Positions 37,983 to 50,183 are shown, counted from the first letter of the stretch. The stretch: DNA of 64,000 nt from Latrodectus hesperus (GCA_037975125.1 CM075851.1:126588981-126652980); one strand, 5' to 3'. The notes: generated by a model from the letters alone, not told the origin. Made by a program: numbers and translations.

Positions 37983-40900
37983 CTAAGAATAGTTTTCTGA
38001 TTCGTCTGTAGAATCTTCTATATCGTCTGTGGAATCGTGGCCTAAATCCTGACAAAGTTCTAATCCTCGTTTGTTGAGATGAATCATTAGCTTTGTGAGG
38101 AATAATCTGCGGTGACGATCTTTCAAGCAAAATTTCAGGAACTCTATGTTGGTCTGTTGGGAGTTCTTCTTTAGGTGGTAATTCTCAGTCTCTGGGCACT
38201 CTAGGACATAGTGGAAAGGATCTCCTTGGGCTCCACAGATACAGGTAGATGAAACTGCCTTTCCGAATCTTTGGAAGTACTGTGGAAATGGACCGTGAAA
38301 TGTTAGCAGCTGGTTGAGGTATGGATTATCATACGTTAGCTTGCTAGAGACTTCTGAGAGTAGATGTTTGGTTATTCGACCTGTTGTTGCACTGTCCCAC
38401 AGAGACTGCCATTTTTTGAAGTGTGAAATGCTTCAGTTGTTTGATAAGTGAAGATCTTGGGTATGGAATCACTAATGCTTTGGATTCATCAATTTTTGTG
38501 GCTTCCTTTGCAGCGATGTCTGCGCACTCATTTCCAACATCACCTTGATGCGCTTTAATCCAGCTTAGATTGATGTGAGAAGTTGCAGCTGCTAGTTTTT
38601 CCTGTATGGCATGTATTATTGGTGATGTGTGAAGTGGGTTAAGTAACGCATGCAAAGTTGATGAGCTATCAGACCAAATGGTTACAGATCTGAGGCCTTG
38701 TGCATCAATGATGTTGATAGCTTCAAAAATGGCTATGGCCTCTGCTTGAAAGACTGAGTTCTTATTCCTCAGCTTAATTTTGTGTTCTTGAAGTTGTTTG
38801 CCTTTATGATAAATTATTAGGGCTGCACCTGTTTTACCGTCAATATGTGATCCATCCGTATAGATATTGTAAGGTGTGATCAATTGGATTTGACCTTTTG
38901 CTGGCGAGGAGGGTTTGGAGGGCAGATTGTGGATGTGTATCCCCTTAAGTCTTAACGATGGATGGACACAGTCTTTATGTACAGGATATTCATAGTCAGA
39001 CGCACAGAGGGTTTGGTCTCCCAGCACAGTAGTTTCCTGCAGTTGCAGTACCCTAGTTTTGTGCGCTAGCTGGATGCAAGTAAGATGAAGTGGTGGCAGG
39101 CCTGCCAGTGTGTTGAGGGCAATTGTGGACGTGGTTCTGAAGCTTCTCGTGATTAATAATGTAAAGTAGCGTTGTAGGCTGTCTAATTGCCGCTGCTTCC
39201 TAACCGTCATGGGTAGAATCCACAAGGATGAGCCATAAGTAACCATTTTCTCCATGACAGAAAGATAAATTGCTTTAGTAATTTTACTTTTAATGCCCCA
39301 ATCTCTTGCGATCATGGAGCGGAAACGCTGAACTATTGGTATCATCTTTGTCTTTAACTGCCTGATATGTTGTAGGAAGGACATTTTGCAATCTATTGTT
39401 ACTCCGAGATATTTTAGTGTTTTAGTATGCTTTAGGCTATTATTTTCTAAGGTTATTCTGGGATTTGATTTTAAATGTTTTCTTTTCTGGTGCAGAATAA
39501 GGATTTGCGATTTAGGATGAGAAATTGTGAGCTTTAAGATTCTACAGTAATTTGAAAAATGTTGCAAAGATTCATTACAATGTGATTGCAGAGACGCTTT
39601 TGTATTACCTTCAACTACTAATAATGTGTCGTCGGCAAAGGCAATTACTTTAGTATGTTCTGGCCAGGATGAAGTTAATAATTCGTTAAAGAAGATGTTC
39701 CACAGGATGGGGCCGCCAACAGATCCCTGTGGGCATCCCCTGGTGTGGGGAATCGTGACGCACCCTCCATCATGAACCGTAGTGAGCGATCTGTCTTCCA
39801 AAAAGCTGAAGATCAAGGATGTTGTATTACTTGGACATCTAGTTTGTAGCAGTGCTTGACGCAGCCCTGGCCACCAAAGTGAGTCAAAAGCCTGCTGGAT
39901 ATCCAGCGCAATGAGTGCTACGTAGTTCTGCTTATGGTGTGATTCGTCAATTAGGTTTCTAAGTTTTTGGAAGGCGTGTTCTGTCGAGCTGTTGCTTCGA
40001 AATCCGTATTGGTGATTACTAAGGAATTTTGTTTTATGCAAGTGATGCTTGAGCCTTCCTATGGTCAATCTCTCCAAAACCTTCCCAAGGGCTGATAATA
40101 AGCAGATTGGCCGATAGGAGGTCGGGAGACTAGGGTTTTTATTCTTCTTAAGAAAATAAATAACCTGGCCCTGTTTGAATGGTTTGGGGAAAGTCTTAAG
40201 CGTAAGGCAAAGATTAAAATATTGCAGGAGGAAAGTTGCATTTGCTCGAAAGAGCAGCTTGACAATCACATTGTCTATCCCATCTAGGCCGGGAGCTTTT
40301 GAATTGACAAGATTCTTGATAATAAACTTTAGTTCATTGAATGCAAAGGGTGGGTCCATTATGGTTGTGGGATTTAGGGATAGACTTCTAATTCTGCGGT
40401 GGTGTTGATTGTCAGTTGCAATGTCATCTGCTGGAAAGGTAGCTTTCAAAAGGTCCTGAAGTATGGTGGTGGTAGTCTGAGTAGTATTGGTTGTAGTCGT
40501 GAGAGTCTGAAACTGTGTGGGCTGGAAAGTTTTGTTGGTAACAATTCGTTTAATAATACCATGTTCTTTATTGTTCGTTGTGCAGAACCGTGACCAGCTC
40601 TGCAATTTTGCTTCTAAAATTGATCTTTTATAGATGGCCAGATGTTGCTTATACTTAAGATGTAGCTGATCTCTAATGGCTGGTGTAGGTGCATTTTTCA
40701 TTAATCTTCGCATAGCCCTTGTTTTTTGCTTTTGACTCCTCAGGCTGGTTGTCCACCAAGACAGGTTCGTTTTCTGAACTGGATTTCGGATACTGAAGAC
40801 CTCTTCTGACGTTGATTTTATAACATCCAGGAGTTGGATAGTTATTTGTTCTAGTTCGTTGAGTGTATTGACACGTTGAAGTTCTATTTTAAGTTGATTA

Positions 40901-41751
40901 AGCTTGGGCTTGATTTTTTGAATAAACTTGTGTTGACCTTTGTAGGTTTTGTAACGTCTATTAAAAGTGATGATAGATTTCGAAGAGATGCGAAATGTTA
41001 TGTATTTATGGTCAGAGCATGTAACATCGTCAGTCACTGCCCACTGATCTATTAGGCTGGAGGCAAAATCGTTAACTATGGTCAAGTCTGGCCATCCGAT
41101 TCCAACAGGGCCTTCGAATGTTGGTGGGCAGCCCTGGTCGTTAGCGATAGAGAGATGGTGCTGTGGAATGAAGTCTTCTAAGAGGAGTCCTCTATGGTCA
41201 TTAGAAGTGTAGCCCCACAGTATGTTATGCGCATTAAAGTCTCCTCCAATAATTATTGGCATTCCCGGATAGCTTACTAAGATGTTATGTAACTGGTGAA
41301 GAGCAGTTTCAATCCTTTCATAGGGTGAGGCATACAGGCTGGCAAGAAGTAAAGGACGTGGTTGCAGATTCAGCTGAATCACAACAAGATCTCTTGTTGA
41401 TTGAATAATTGTGGGATTAAAGGGTGCATTGACAATGATGGCCGCTCGTGGGTTGTCCGGCCCCATTGCATGAAAAACTTTCCATCTAAGAGGAATTCCC
41501 CTGATGCTTCCTTTCAATGTATATGGTTCTTGTATAAAACTAATATCGATGTTGTTGGAGGCTATGTATTGTGAAAATTGGGCAATTGCCGATCTGCTGC
41601 GTTGTAAGTTAGCTTGGAGACAAGTTATATTGTTGCAGGTTAAATTAGTTAAATTTTTATCAGTTGGGTGCTGAACAATTGGTATAGATGGTGCACTGTT
41701 TAAGTTGTGATTACTGGTAATTGAGGTATCGTTGCTGTTATGAGTGGGCAT
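37983..41751 (-). CDS. LINE ORF2: endonuclease, reverse transcriptase, RNase H; one frameshift
   Basis: The uninterrupted part is 1135 codons (41751-38344). Residues about 40-255 are an apurinic-like endonuclease (QEP at 74-76, GGDFNAHN at 169-176, WPDLT at 220-224, SDH at 246-248). Residues about 475-790 are the reverse transcriptase (NSKAPGLDGI at 483, ALDIQQAFD with D617, RGCPQGS at 671, FADD at 705-708, LKYLGVTID at 779). Residues about 958-1090 are RNase H with D966 (TDGS), E1004, D1028 and D1078 all present. After residue 1113 a six-base A run (plus-strand T run 38412-38417) carries one extra base. In the next frame the reading continues without a stop for about 140 codons through a C-x-C-x7-H-x4-C motif (CICGAQGDPFHYVLEC) to TAG at 37983-37985, giving about 1255 residues. 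The extra base may be a real mutation or a homopolymer sequencing error. Confidence 0.92.
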
Positions 41752-41781
41752 TTTAGTTTAAGTAATTGGCTGATCAGTTAT

Positions 41782-43089
41782 TTATCGATTAGTGGAGCTA
41801 CGGTAAGTAGTTTGCTTGTAGTTTGTTCTTTTTGGTTTTTCTAGCTGTTCGTTGGTAAAGTTGTTATATGATGGGCAGTTGAAATCATATGCGGGGTGAT
41901 TAGTAGGGTACTGACATCCTTTTTTATTATTCTCAAAACAGTTAATGCAAAAGGATTTAAATTCGGTGCATTCATCTGTCATGTGTTCACCTCCGCATTT
42001 TCCACAATACTTGGCATTCCTGCAGTTGGTAGTTGTGTGGTGGAAAGACTGGCAGTTTTGGCATCTACGTACTGTCAAAAAGCGGTCGATTCTGAATCTT
42101 CCCAAACCTAGGAAAATGAAGCGATTTTTGAGGAGCTTTAGCCCTAATGGTTTTGGTAGTTCAAAGATCCAGTTCCACAAGTTGAATTTACTTAGAGTTT
42201 TCCTAGTTTGGAGAATCCTAATATCCTGTGAATTTTTCAGACTTAAGTCTTCCTGAATCGCGTTGAGGATTGATTCATCAGTGGTGGTTTCTGGAGTGTT
42301 AAGAAGAATTACCCGTATTTTTGGTATTTCCTTTGGGACCGCCGTAATTTTTTTATTGTTAAGAATTGTTGATAGCTGTGTTATGTCCTTATGGTTCCTG
42401 CATTGGATTTCGACATGGGTTTTTCTCATGTAAATACCTTTAGGTCGGACATCACTTTCAATTTGTCGTAGTGTTTGTCCGATATTGTCTGCTGGATCTC
42501 TTTTTATTATTAGGCAGGGCTGAGATTTTACCGCTTCACTATAAGTTTTTGGATTCTGCTGATTTGGTTCCAGGTTCTTCCTTAGAGGTTGTAGAGTGGA
42601 CTTTTGAAGTTTGTTGTCTAAGGATTTGATAGCATTTGCTAATTCAGGTATGTTTTTTTCCTTTAGTTCCTTTAAATTTTGCAGGAGCTCTTTCGATGTT
42701 GGGTCAATGTTTTCGACGATGGGTGTTGGTTGAGGAGTTGCGAATTTAAATTCCTCTTGTAGGTTTTTAATGAGAGTGAGGGCTTTATCGCGATTCTTAG
42801 TCGGGAAAATGAATCTGCCCTTATTTTTTGATTCGATGATTTTCTTTAGGGATTGCAACATTGCGAATGGTGTTGCATCTTTAACTTTTTGTTTTTTCCT
42901 TCTTTTTTCAATTTGTGATGTTGACTTTACTACCACTGGGTGCAAAATAACCTCTTCTCTATGAGAGTTAAGATTATCAATAGTGCCAAGGTCTGAATCT
43001 AAACCATTTAAGTCCAGGTTTCCTGGATTCTTTGTGTAGGTATGTTTCATGGGTGAAATCAATTCGGACATTAAAATTTGCGTGTTCAA
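41782..43089 (-). CDS. LINE ORF1: gag-like RNA-binding protein with three CCHC knuckles
   Basis: Intact frame of 435 codons. The N-terminal half is charged, with a KRRKKQKVK basic patch at about 62-70. A coiled-coil-prone stretch lies at about 130-165 and an RRM-like or PRE_C2HC-type region at about 190-340. Three zinc knuckles follow: CQNCQSFHHTTTNC (343-356, C-x2-C-x4-H-x4-C), CGKCGGEHMTDEC (362-374, C-x2-C-x3-H-x4-C) and a longer third one at 381-405. This is the gag arrangement of the I/Jockey/R1 group; the protein binds the element RNA in the ribonucleoprotein. The stop is 30 bases upstream of the ORF2 start on the same transcript, so ORF2 translation would need reinitiation or similar. 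Confidence 0.92.
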   Translation of the reverse strand: MNTQILMSELISPMKHTYTKNPGNLDLNGLDSDLGTIDNLNSHREEVILHPVVVKSTSQIEKRRKKQKVKDATPFAMLQSLKKIIESKNKGRFIFPTKNRDKALTLIKNLQEEFKFATPQPTPIVENIDPTSKELLQNLKELKEKNIPELANAIKSLDNKLQKSTLQPLRKNLEPNQQNPKTYSEAVKSQPCLIIKRDPADNIGQTLRQIESDVRPKGIYMRKTHVEIQCRNHKDITQLSTILNNKKITAVPKEIPKIRVILLNTPETTTDESILNAIQEDLSLKNSQDIRILQTRKTLSKFNLWNWIFELPKPLGLKLLKNRFIFLGLGRFRIDRFLTVRRCQNCQSFHHTTTNCRNAKYCGKCGGEHMTDECTEFKSFCINCFENNKKGCQYPTNHPAYDFNCPSYNNFTNEQLEKPKRTNYKQTTYRSSTNR

Positions 43090-43414
43090 TTCGGAAAATG
43101 CTGAAAGCTGATTAAACCAATAGGTTTAATGTTAAGAAAAATAATAATAAGTAATAATGACAATATACTATTGATGAAAAAAAAATCACTACAATTGTAA
43201 AGGCTGACAATAGATACAGCGGAAGTGACCCAGATGCCATGATCACTCCGTCCCGTGCATCAACCCGCACATCCGATGTACAGACTAAATGAGTCAAATT
43301 CCTGTGATTTAATGTAATAAAAAAAAGTGTAAGTAAAATAATAATAAAAAGAAAAACTATAAAAACAGACAGCGTCATGAAGGAAACCCCATGTGACGAT
43401 TTCAGTAGAAAGTT

Positions 43415-43438
43415 CCATCAGTGTAACTCTACTGATGG
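43415..43438 (-). promoter_or_regulatory. Hairpin at the 5' end of the LINE
   Basis: CCATCAGT (43415-43422) and ACTGATGG (43431-43438) form a perfect 8-bp stem with an 8-base loop. It lies at the estimated 5' end of the element, about 330 bases before ORF1, where such LINEs carry their internal promoter. Any regulatory role is inference. Confidence 0.45.
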
Positions 43439-43439
43439 T

Positions 43440-45456
43440 GTTGTGTTAAAAAATTTAATAGACATTGATTATTAATCAAGGCAAAAAAATAAAATGTTAT
43501 AAAGATTAAACCTGAATCGATACAAGGGAGTCCGTCAGATAAGCATATCGCTGAAAATCGCATGTCTGTATTTTAATTTGGGCTAACCTATTTGTTAATT
43601 ATTTGATTATCATTCTTTATTTTAAATGGTAAGAAATAAAAACATAAACAACCAAGTCAATGAGACATGGGCCAATTAGAATTGCTCTACAATTTGGATA
43701 AAAATCCACACTTGTGATCCCAGAATCTTCTCCTCACCATGTACTGCGATTCCACTTAGAGGTTGTAGTTTTAATTAAAAATAAATTTTAGAAAATATAA
43801 TTAATGGTTTGAATTGTGAATTAATTCCCAATTCCATTAAAATAAACTACTCATAACTATTAGATGGAAAATAAAAACAAACAAATAAAAATTAAAGAAA
43901 GTATTATGGTATTTAACTGCTGGAAAATTCAAATTTAAGTGAATTAAATATATTCTTTAGGTGAAATTAAAGTTGACATTATTTGAATTATATGGAAGTA
44001 ATTAAGATTATTATATTTATAATAAATGAAAAGTTCAGCAAAACAAATAGCAGACCTAACTTAATAGGAAAAATGTCAGGGTATAAAATATCATGCCTTT
44101 GTAAGAAACAATTATAAAATATTAAACATTAACTTATTTACAAGATATTTAATATAGATTAATTTATTTTACAAGTAGTTATAATTGTCAAATTAACATT
44201 GAAAAATAATTATTACACATATATAAAAATTATAAAAAAAATAATAAATAAATAAAATAAAAATAATTAAAGCGTTAAAAGTTAAAGTTAAAAAAGTACA
44301 ATTAATAATCATAAATTATTATAAAATCTCAAAATTAAAATTAACGTTAAAATAAACAAAAATAAATTAACAAAATTAATAAAATAAAAAGATGCATAAA
44401 AAAATATAAAATAAAAAACTTAAAAATAAAGAAAGTAAAAGAGAAATTTAGTTCTTTCAGATAACATAATAACACAATAACAATTGAATACAAAAAAAAT
44501 GAGTCATTTAGTTAGACATCCTTAAAAGAGGCAGACTAGAACGTGAAAAAGTTGTAGTCCAAATGTACGGGAGAAAGAGAAAAAAAATATTTAAATCTAG
44601 AACTGGATTGAAAAAAAAAACATTTTTTTTTAGTTCCTATACCTAAGCATAGATGCTAAAGCTGAAAAGAACAAGTCCACAGAAAGAGAAATGGAAAATC
44701 TTAAGACATGGATATGGGCTTATCTTGCAACGTGAGAAAGATAAAGTTCAAAAAAATGGACTAAGAGTAAAAAAAAATAAATAAATAAATCAATAATATT
44801 TAAAATATATATATATATATATCTATATATATATACTTACTAAGTGGGAATATTAGAAGCATATTTAGAAATAAAGAATTTAGGACTTTGTTCCATGTAG
44901 CTGTTACAATTAGGAACCGAGAAAACAGCTGATTAATATTAAAATTAATTAAGCGCAGGAAATTCGATGCGCAAAGTGTTAAGATGAAAAGGAACAGGGG
45001 TAAAGATGAAAAGGAACAGGGAGCAAAAAGCAGAATTTTGAAGGAAAGGGGAGAAAAAAAAAAAAAAGACTACAGTATAAATACATCTACATAGGGGAAA
45101 AATGAAGAAACACGAGGAGAAAATACGAGAAGAAATGTAATTTCTTTATGCACTAATTAGACCATATCTCATTAACTGTTGATTGGAGACATATATTACA
45201 CACTTAAGAATAGTCACAGAAATTCGCTCCGAATAGACAAAAAAAGATTGGAGTGGATTGATTTAAAAATTAAAAAGTTACGGTTGTTTTAAGGTAAGAA
45301 TTGCAATCAAAATATTCAAAAATACAAAATAATGGAATAAAAATAAAATATTTACAAAATTATAGGAAAAGAACTATTGATTTTACTATTATAAATTATA
45401 TATTTTTGGAAACGTAATAATATCCTCTCCAATTTGAGAAAAATTCTAGAAAGATA
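43440..45456. other. A-biased stretch of uncertain origin
   Basis: From about 44230 to 45400 the plus strand is strongly enriched in A over T (many AAATAAATAAA and GAGAAAGA strings), unlike the balanced AT of the rest of the window. Short open pieces (for example LEREKVVVQMYGRKRKK) occur between frequent stops. A short TA run lies at about 44800-44835. It could be a decayed retroelement in sense orientation, but no diagnostic motif is visible. Confidence 0.35.
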
Positions 45457-45581
45457 GGACAATTAGAACCGAAGTCATTAAGGAATAATTAAAAAGGTGG
45501 AAAAAAATTTGCGAAAAACTGACGAAAAACATGGATTTTATGTATTTATTAAAAGGTCAATAACTTCGGTTCCAGTTATCC
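45457..45581. repeat. Imperfect inverted repeat with AACCGAAGT core
   Basis: The arm 45457-45479 (GGACAATTAGAACCGAAGTCATT) and the reverse complement of 45559-45581 agree at 18 of 23 positions, with a 79-base spacer. The adjacent DNA (45580-46019) is GC-richer than average and ends in a poly(T) run, so the hairpin may be part of an unrecognised repeat. Confidence 0.55.
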
Positions 45582-46014
45582 CATCAACACAGTCTATACA
45601 TCAAAACGCACGAAATCAATGCACGGAACGTAATAATACGACATCTGGGCACTTACCTTGGTTTTAGCCGCTCATCATGATGTTAATTAATCCAAAGGAA
45701 CAATGATTGATAAGAAAATTTTTGAAGTATACAAAATAAGTTGTTGGAAAAGCAAATTTCTACTTTTCGAAATGCCACACAATTCACACCAATTGTACTT
45801 GGGATAAATATCTTCAGAGCTACAGTGATAACTAGATAAACTAATTAATTGCAAACTTCTAATTAGTCGCGAAAGCCAAATCACGAAACTCCGTTGCTGG
45901 GGGTGTACGAATGGTTGCTATGCGGGCTGAGGCAGCGAGACAAACGAAGAAACACGTCCGCTCGGTACAAGAGCTGGAAGCCGTCCCGTACCTATCTATA
46001 CTAAGATATTTCCG

Positions 46015-46019
<5 letters not shown>
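45582..46019. other. GC-richer stretch, possible unclassified repeat
   Basis: Non-coding in appearance, with a GC-rich tail (GCTATGCGGGCTGAGGCAGC near 45927) just before the poly(T) run. No pol III boxes, transposon ends or protein motifs were recognised. Confidence 0.3.

Positions 46020-46046
<27 letters not shown>
46020..46046. repeat. Poly(T) run, 27 bp
   Basis: Twenty-seven consecutive T residues. On the minus strand it would be a poly(A) tail for something ending at about 46047, but I see no retroelement body there. Confidence 0.95.
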
Positions 46047-47510
46047 ATCCAAGTCCTCATAATCATGTTATCAAATCTTTTGATATATCTTAGACAAATA
46101 GCTCTCGAACTAATAAATAAGATTCCAAAGCAGGCTACTCTTATTTATTCACATAGCAGTAGGAATGAAGATTCTTGTTCTGATAATGGAATATATATAA
46201 GATCTAAAACACTTTGTTCCATATCATCCTTATTGCTTTCATGTGTATTTCAGAGTGAGCTAATTGTTTTAGAATCTGACTTCGATAAAATACTTTCATT
46301 TCCTATTTCGAGAATTTAGATTTTCAGTGATAGCCAAGGTGACTACCAATATACCTAAAATTGCCATGGCATAGCAGACAATGTCAGATTAGCTATTTTA
46401 AGCAAACTGAATGAATAAAAACATTTCTAATTTTAATCGAATTTTCAGTGGTTAAATACGTTCATATTACATAACTACTCTATAATTTAGAGGCAACATC
46501 ATTTCTAAAATATTTCCTGAAATCGGAGATAAATATAAACAAATTAGAATGATTAAATATGCATGATTTCATTTATATTAATTTTACAATTAAAAGAAAA
46601 AAACAAAGATATGTTAATGTAAATTTAATTCAAAATTCAATTCAAAGCATATTTTCCTATAAAATGGATAATAAAATATAAATATTTTATTTAGAAATTA
46701 TTAAAAAAAATATCTTACGTTTAAGCGATAGTAAAATTAACAAGTCAAAATATGACACAACTTATCGGATAATTTGTAAATTAAATTAAAGTTTCTCTTG
46801 GGGTAATGATCATGATATTAAAGACATAAAAATAACAATAATTTATTTTTAAGTTTTATATCAAGTTCATAACACATCTAGGTTATAGAAATTTAATTAC
46901 TGTATGAAGAAGATATATGAGAGTCGGGATAAATTATAAAACAAAATGGGCAATATCTTTCAAAAAACAAAAAGTAAAATTTCAAATTATAAAAATGTTT
47001 CTTTCTATATTTAAATATTAAAAAGAAAGGAAATCTTATTTAGCATTTCATCACTCATTTAGTTTTGATGAAATTCATAACGTAGAAAACTGTAATTTAA
47101 ATTTATGTTTCATATAAAGAAGTTAGTTAAAAATTTTTTTATCTCAAAACATTCCCTAGTATATGAGTAATGAGAGGATAATTACACTTAACGAAAATTG
47201 CCTTCTTTTTTAAGTTTCTATGAAAATGTGACCTTTTAAAGTTGTATTTTAAATAAAATTGTTCTCTCAAAAGCATGAAGCAAAGTAATTCTTCGACACG
47301 CATTTGGAGTCTTATAAATCCTAAATAAATTCCGTAATCTTATTTCAGACTGAAAAGAAAAAAAAACGATGGAAAAACCACTACTTTTCACCGACAAACG
47401 GTTGCTTTTAAGTTTAAGGAACCATTTTACCAATAAAATGCTGAAACCCTTTCTTTTGTAATCTGAGAGGAGATTTTCCGTCTTTAATGTACTGAAATCG
47501 CACTTTTCAG
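46047..47510. other. AT-rich non-coding stretch
   Basis: A 105-codon minus-strand open stretch (47236-47553) and an 84-codon plus-strand stretch (46065-46319) have no recognisable motifs. The sequence 47240-47510 is slightly GC-richer. Confidence 0.35.
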
Positions 47511-47599
47511 CCGGAATTAAAGGACTCGAAACAAATCCCAGACTAAGCGACACAAATTCAGTTCAAAAGTGGTGCAAAGAATCTGTATTCTGGAGCTAA
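47511..47599 (+). CDS. Candidate 3'-terminal exon
   Basis: The acceptor ATCGCACTTTTCAG ends at 47510. The frame after two leftover bases reads GIKGLETNPRLSDTNSVQKW and CKESVFWS to TAA at 47597-47599. Short, single and without partner exons; the minus strand is also largely open here. Confidence 0.2.
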
Positions 47600-47602
47600 A
47601 TT

Positions 47603-47728
47603 ACATGTTAAAATATTATTGTATACATGTTAAAATATTATTTTTTAATATAAAAATAATATTATTTTCAATATAAAAATAATATTATTAAATATTAATA
47701 ATTATTTTCAATATAAAAATAATATTTG
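47603..47728. repeat. Short tandem duplications
   Basis: ACATGTTAAAATATTATT occurs at 47603-47620 and again at 47625-47642. It is followed by three copies of an AATATAAAAATAATATTATT-like unit spaced irregularly to about 47728. Confidence 0.7.
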
Positions 47729-50183
47729 TAAAAAACTGTTTTTGAATAGTTGGTTTTAACGTACAGATATTGGAATAAAGGATGTTTTCTGCTGATGAAT
47801 CTTGTTTTGTAATTCTCAAAATTTCTCATCTCAAAATTTACAAAAGAAATATAAAAAAATACAAGAAAAAGTTTTAATACGAGTATTGAATTCTAAACTA
47901 TCATAACATAAAAAAAAATTAATTGATATTTTTTTAGTCATACCTGTTATGTTAGTTTCGATTTTTTTAACTTGCTTATTAGAATATTTGTTATTTAATT
48001 ATATTGAAATATATTATAGAATGTGATTTTTAAATTATGATTATATATCTATTCAAGCATTTTACAAACTAATGTAACTTTTTTTCTTCTATCAACACAT
48101 GAAATAAATTAAAGCTTCTCAAAGATAGCAAACAGAATTTTGTATGAAAGAAAATGTATTGAGATTTTTCACAGTAAATAATATTATATTTTATAGGAAA
48201 TTGTATATTGCTAAAGAAGTAGCGATACATGTTTGTGTTGCTTAAATTTATATTTATATATATTTCTTTCAGGCGACAAATTTATTAACTTTATTGATTT
48301 GTATGAATTGATGCCACACACACAAAGATCAGTTTTACGCTAACAATTTTTTGTATTAACTTTTTTAATTTTTGATAAATTATCAAATTAAAAATTAATT
48401 TTACTGATAAAAGTAGGCTCTACTTTTTTGAATATTTAAACGCTTGCATGAATGTATGATTCTCTTCTTTTATTTATATTATACATTAAAAAGAATTAAA
48501 GGAAAATTAAAATTCTTATTCAAACAATATAAAGTATTTATTTTAAATTTTACATATGTAATAATTGATAATACTCTTTATAAAATTTTATTTATATATC
48601 ATTAGAAAACATTAGTGCATTTTCATTCTGAGACTATTAAATTCTTATTGACTTTAAACAAACTGAGTAGAAGTGTTTACTACAATTTTGTAGTTCAATG
48701 TGAGGACACAGTACACGTTTAAATTACACTAATATTTGTGGTAAAATTGGGAAGCACAGTAAATACATTTTTAAATTTTTACAGCCACGAAATTTAAAAC
48801 TTAGTATAGTTTTTTTAAAGTTTCTTACAACAGAATTATATCTTCTCTTACGATCATTTTCACTCATTATTTAATTGAAATTTAATTTACTGGGAAATAT
48901 ATTTGTTAATTCAATGAATAACTCACATAACGGGCTTAAAAGAAACCGAATTCAATTGGTTTTGCACATTAAAATAAAAAATGCATTGTTGTACAATGTT
49001 ATATATTCTAAAATATTTGGAATGATATATATTTATAAGTATTTTATTCATAAAAAAATTAATGCAGGGGCAACTGAAAAATTATAATTTTATTAGAATA
49101 GCTATATAGCTGAATAATGAGTTAAATCAAATTAATTCATGTAAATTAAATAATAGTTATTTAAATAAAGATTTCTAAATTTGAATTTTTTTAAAAACAA
49201 ATTATTTTATCATGATTTATTATCTTAGGTATGAAATATTATCTTTCTGGAATTATAACTAAAAGAAAGAACAAAAATAGCTATATGTGATAATATAACA
49301 CTTCAGTTGAATTCCATAACAAAAAAAGTCCCAAATATGTAAAGAAAAATATTTTTAAAAATCTTAACTTATAAAAATTTCCATTTTATCATCTCAATAA
49401 AAAAAACTTTAATCTCCTTTAATTATAAATTGCCTTGAAAAACCCAAAACTTCAGTAATTTGTGTAGAATAATAATACCACATTCATATAAAAGGAACAC
49501 TAAAGATAAAATAGTAGAATTAGGATATAATCATTAACTTTTTATACATTGAAACATAAGAGTGCTTGTAAATGTTCTTCAGCTGAATATAACGCAATGT
49601 GTGCTTTAAATATGCAATTTTACAGTAAAAGTTGCCGTAAGATAAGAATAGCAATTAAGTCTTAACGGATATAACTATGGACACTAAAAAACGGTGTTCT
49701 TTCGTCATTCAAATGTTTTTCTGAAGATATAACGTTGGTATGAAAGTAAAAATAGCTCTTTATAATGTAAAAAAAAGTATAATTTATGATGTGATATCAC
49801 AAATTCCAGTCATAAATTTAATGAGCACTTTGTAATATCTATATACGAAATCCCTTTCAAGTATTTTAAGTACCAGCAATTACTTTTCTTGATTTCTGGA
49901 TTTTTTATTTCTGTGCATCTTTTTTTATATTAGTCACTAATATTTGTCGTAGGCTCTTTATAATTTCAGATTAAATAGAGGAACTAATTGTCTATAAAGA
50001 TTTTTAGTTTAAAATATTAAAGAATGTTATAAAATTATTTTAAATAATATTAATTTAAAAAAGTGAACGCAACTATAGAATTGTAAAATTTTAAACAAAC
50101 GTTTTTTAATATAAATTTTACTTTTTAAATAGTTTAACTAATATTGATTCTATGAATGATTTCGTAAATAAAATAAGAAATAA

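Larger units (their letters stand above)
37279..43439 (-). mobile_element. Near-full-length non-LTR retrotransposon of the I/Jockey/R1 assemblage
   Basis: Transcribed on the minus strand, the element has a 5' leader (about 43439-43090), ORF1 (43089-41782), a 30-base gap, ORF2 (41751 down to 38344, or 37983 allowing for one frameshift) and a 3' UTR (37982 to about 37299). It ends in a short TATG-type microsatellite tail (about 37279-37297). Endonuclease, reverse transcriptase and RNase H in that order, with a three-knuckle ORF1, place it in the I/Jockey/R1 group; the RNase H points to an I- or LOA-like clade. There is no internal stop in ORF1 and only one lesion in ORF2, so the copy is young. 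Its GC content clearly exceeds that of the flanks. The 5' boundary is estimated, and a target duplication is not certain. Confidence 0.93.

Noticed and set aside
37936..38130. 64-codon minus-strand frame rich in Arg in the LINE 3' part
   Set aside because: It is out of frame with the continuation of ORF2, whose next-frame reading gives a conserved C-terminal zinc motif and the natural stop.
40065..40593. Short plus- and minus-strand frames inside LINE ORF2, and similar ones at 41896-42256 and 42770-42964
   Set aside because: They are shadows of the strongly supported ORF2 and ORF1 in other frames.
45120..45260. Frame pieces (ALIRPYLIN ... TEIRSE) recalling the thumb region of LINE reverse transcriptases
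   Set aside because: Too short and broken, with no catalytic blocks upstream; AT-rich chance similarity cannot be excluded.
47236..47553. 105-codon minus-strand frame
   Set aside because: No motif and an unusual mix of Phe, Ser and Lys. The plus-strand terminal-exon reading of the same area is equally plausible, and neither is strong.
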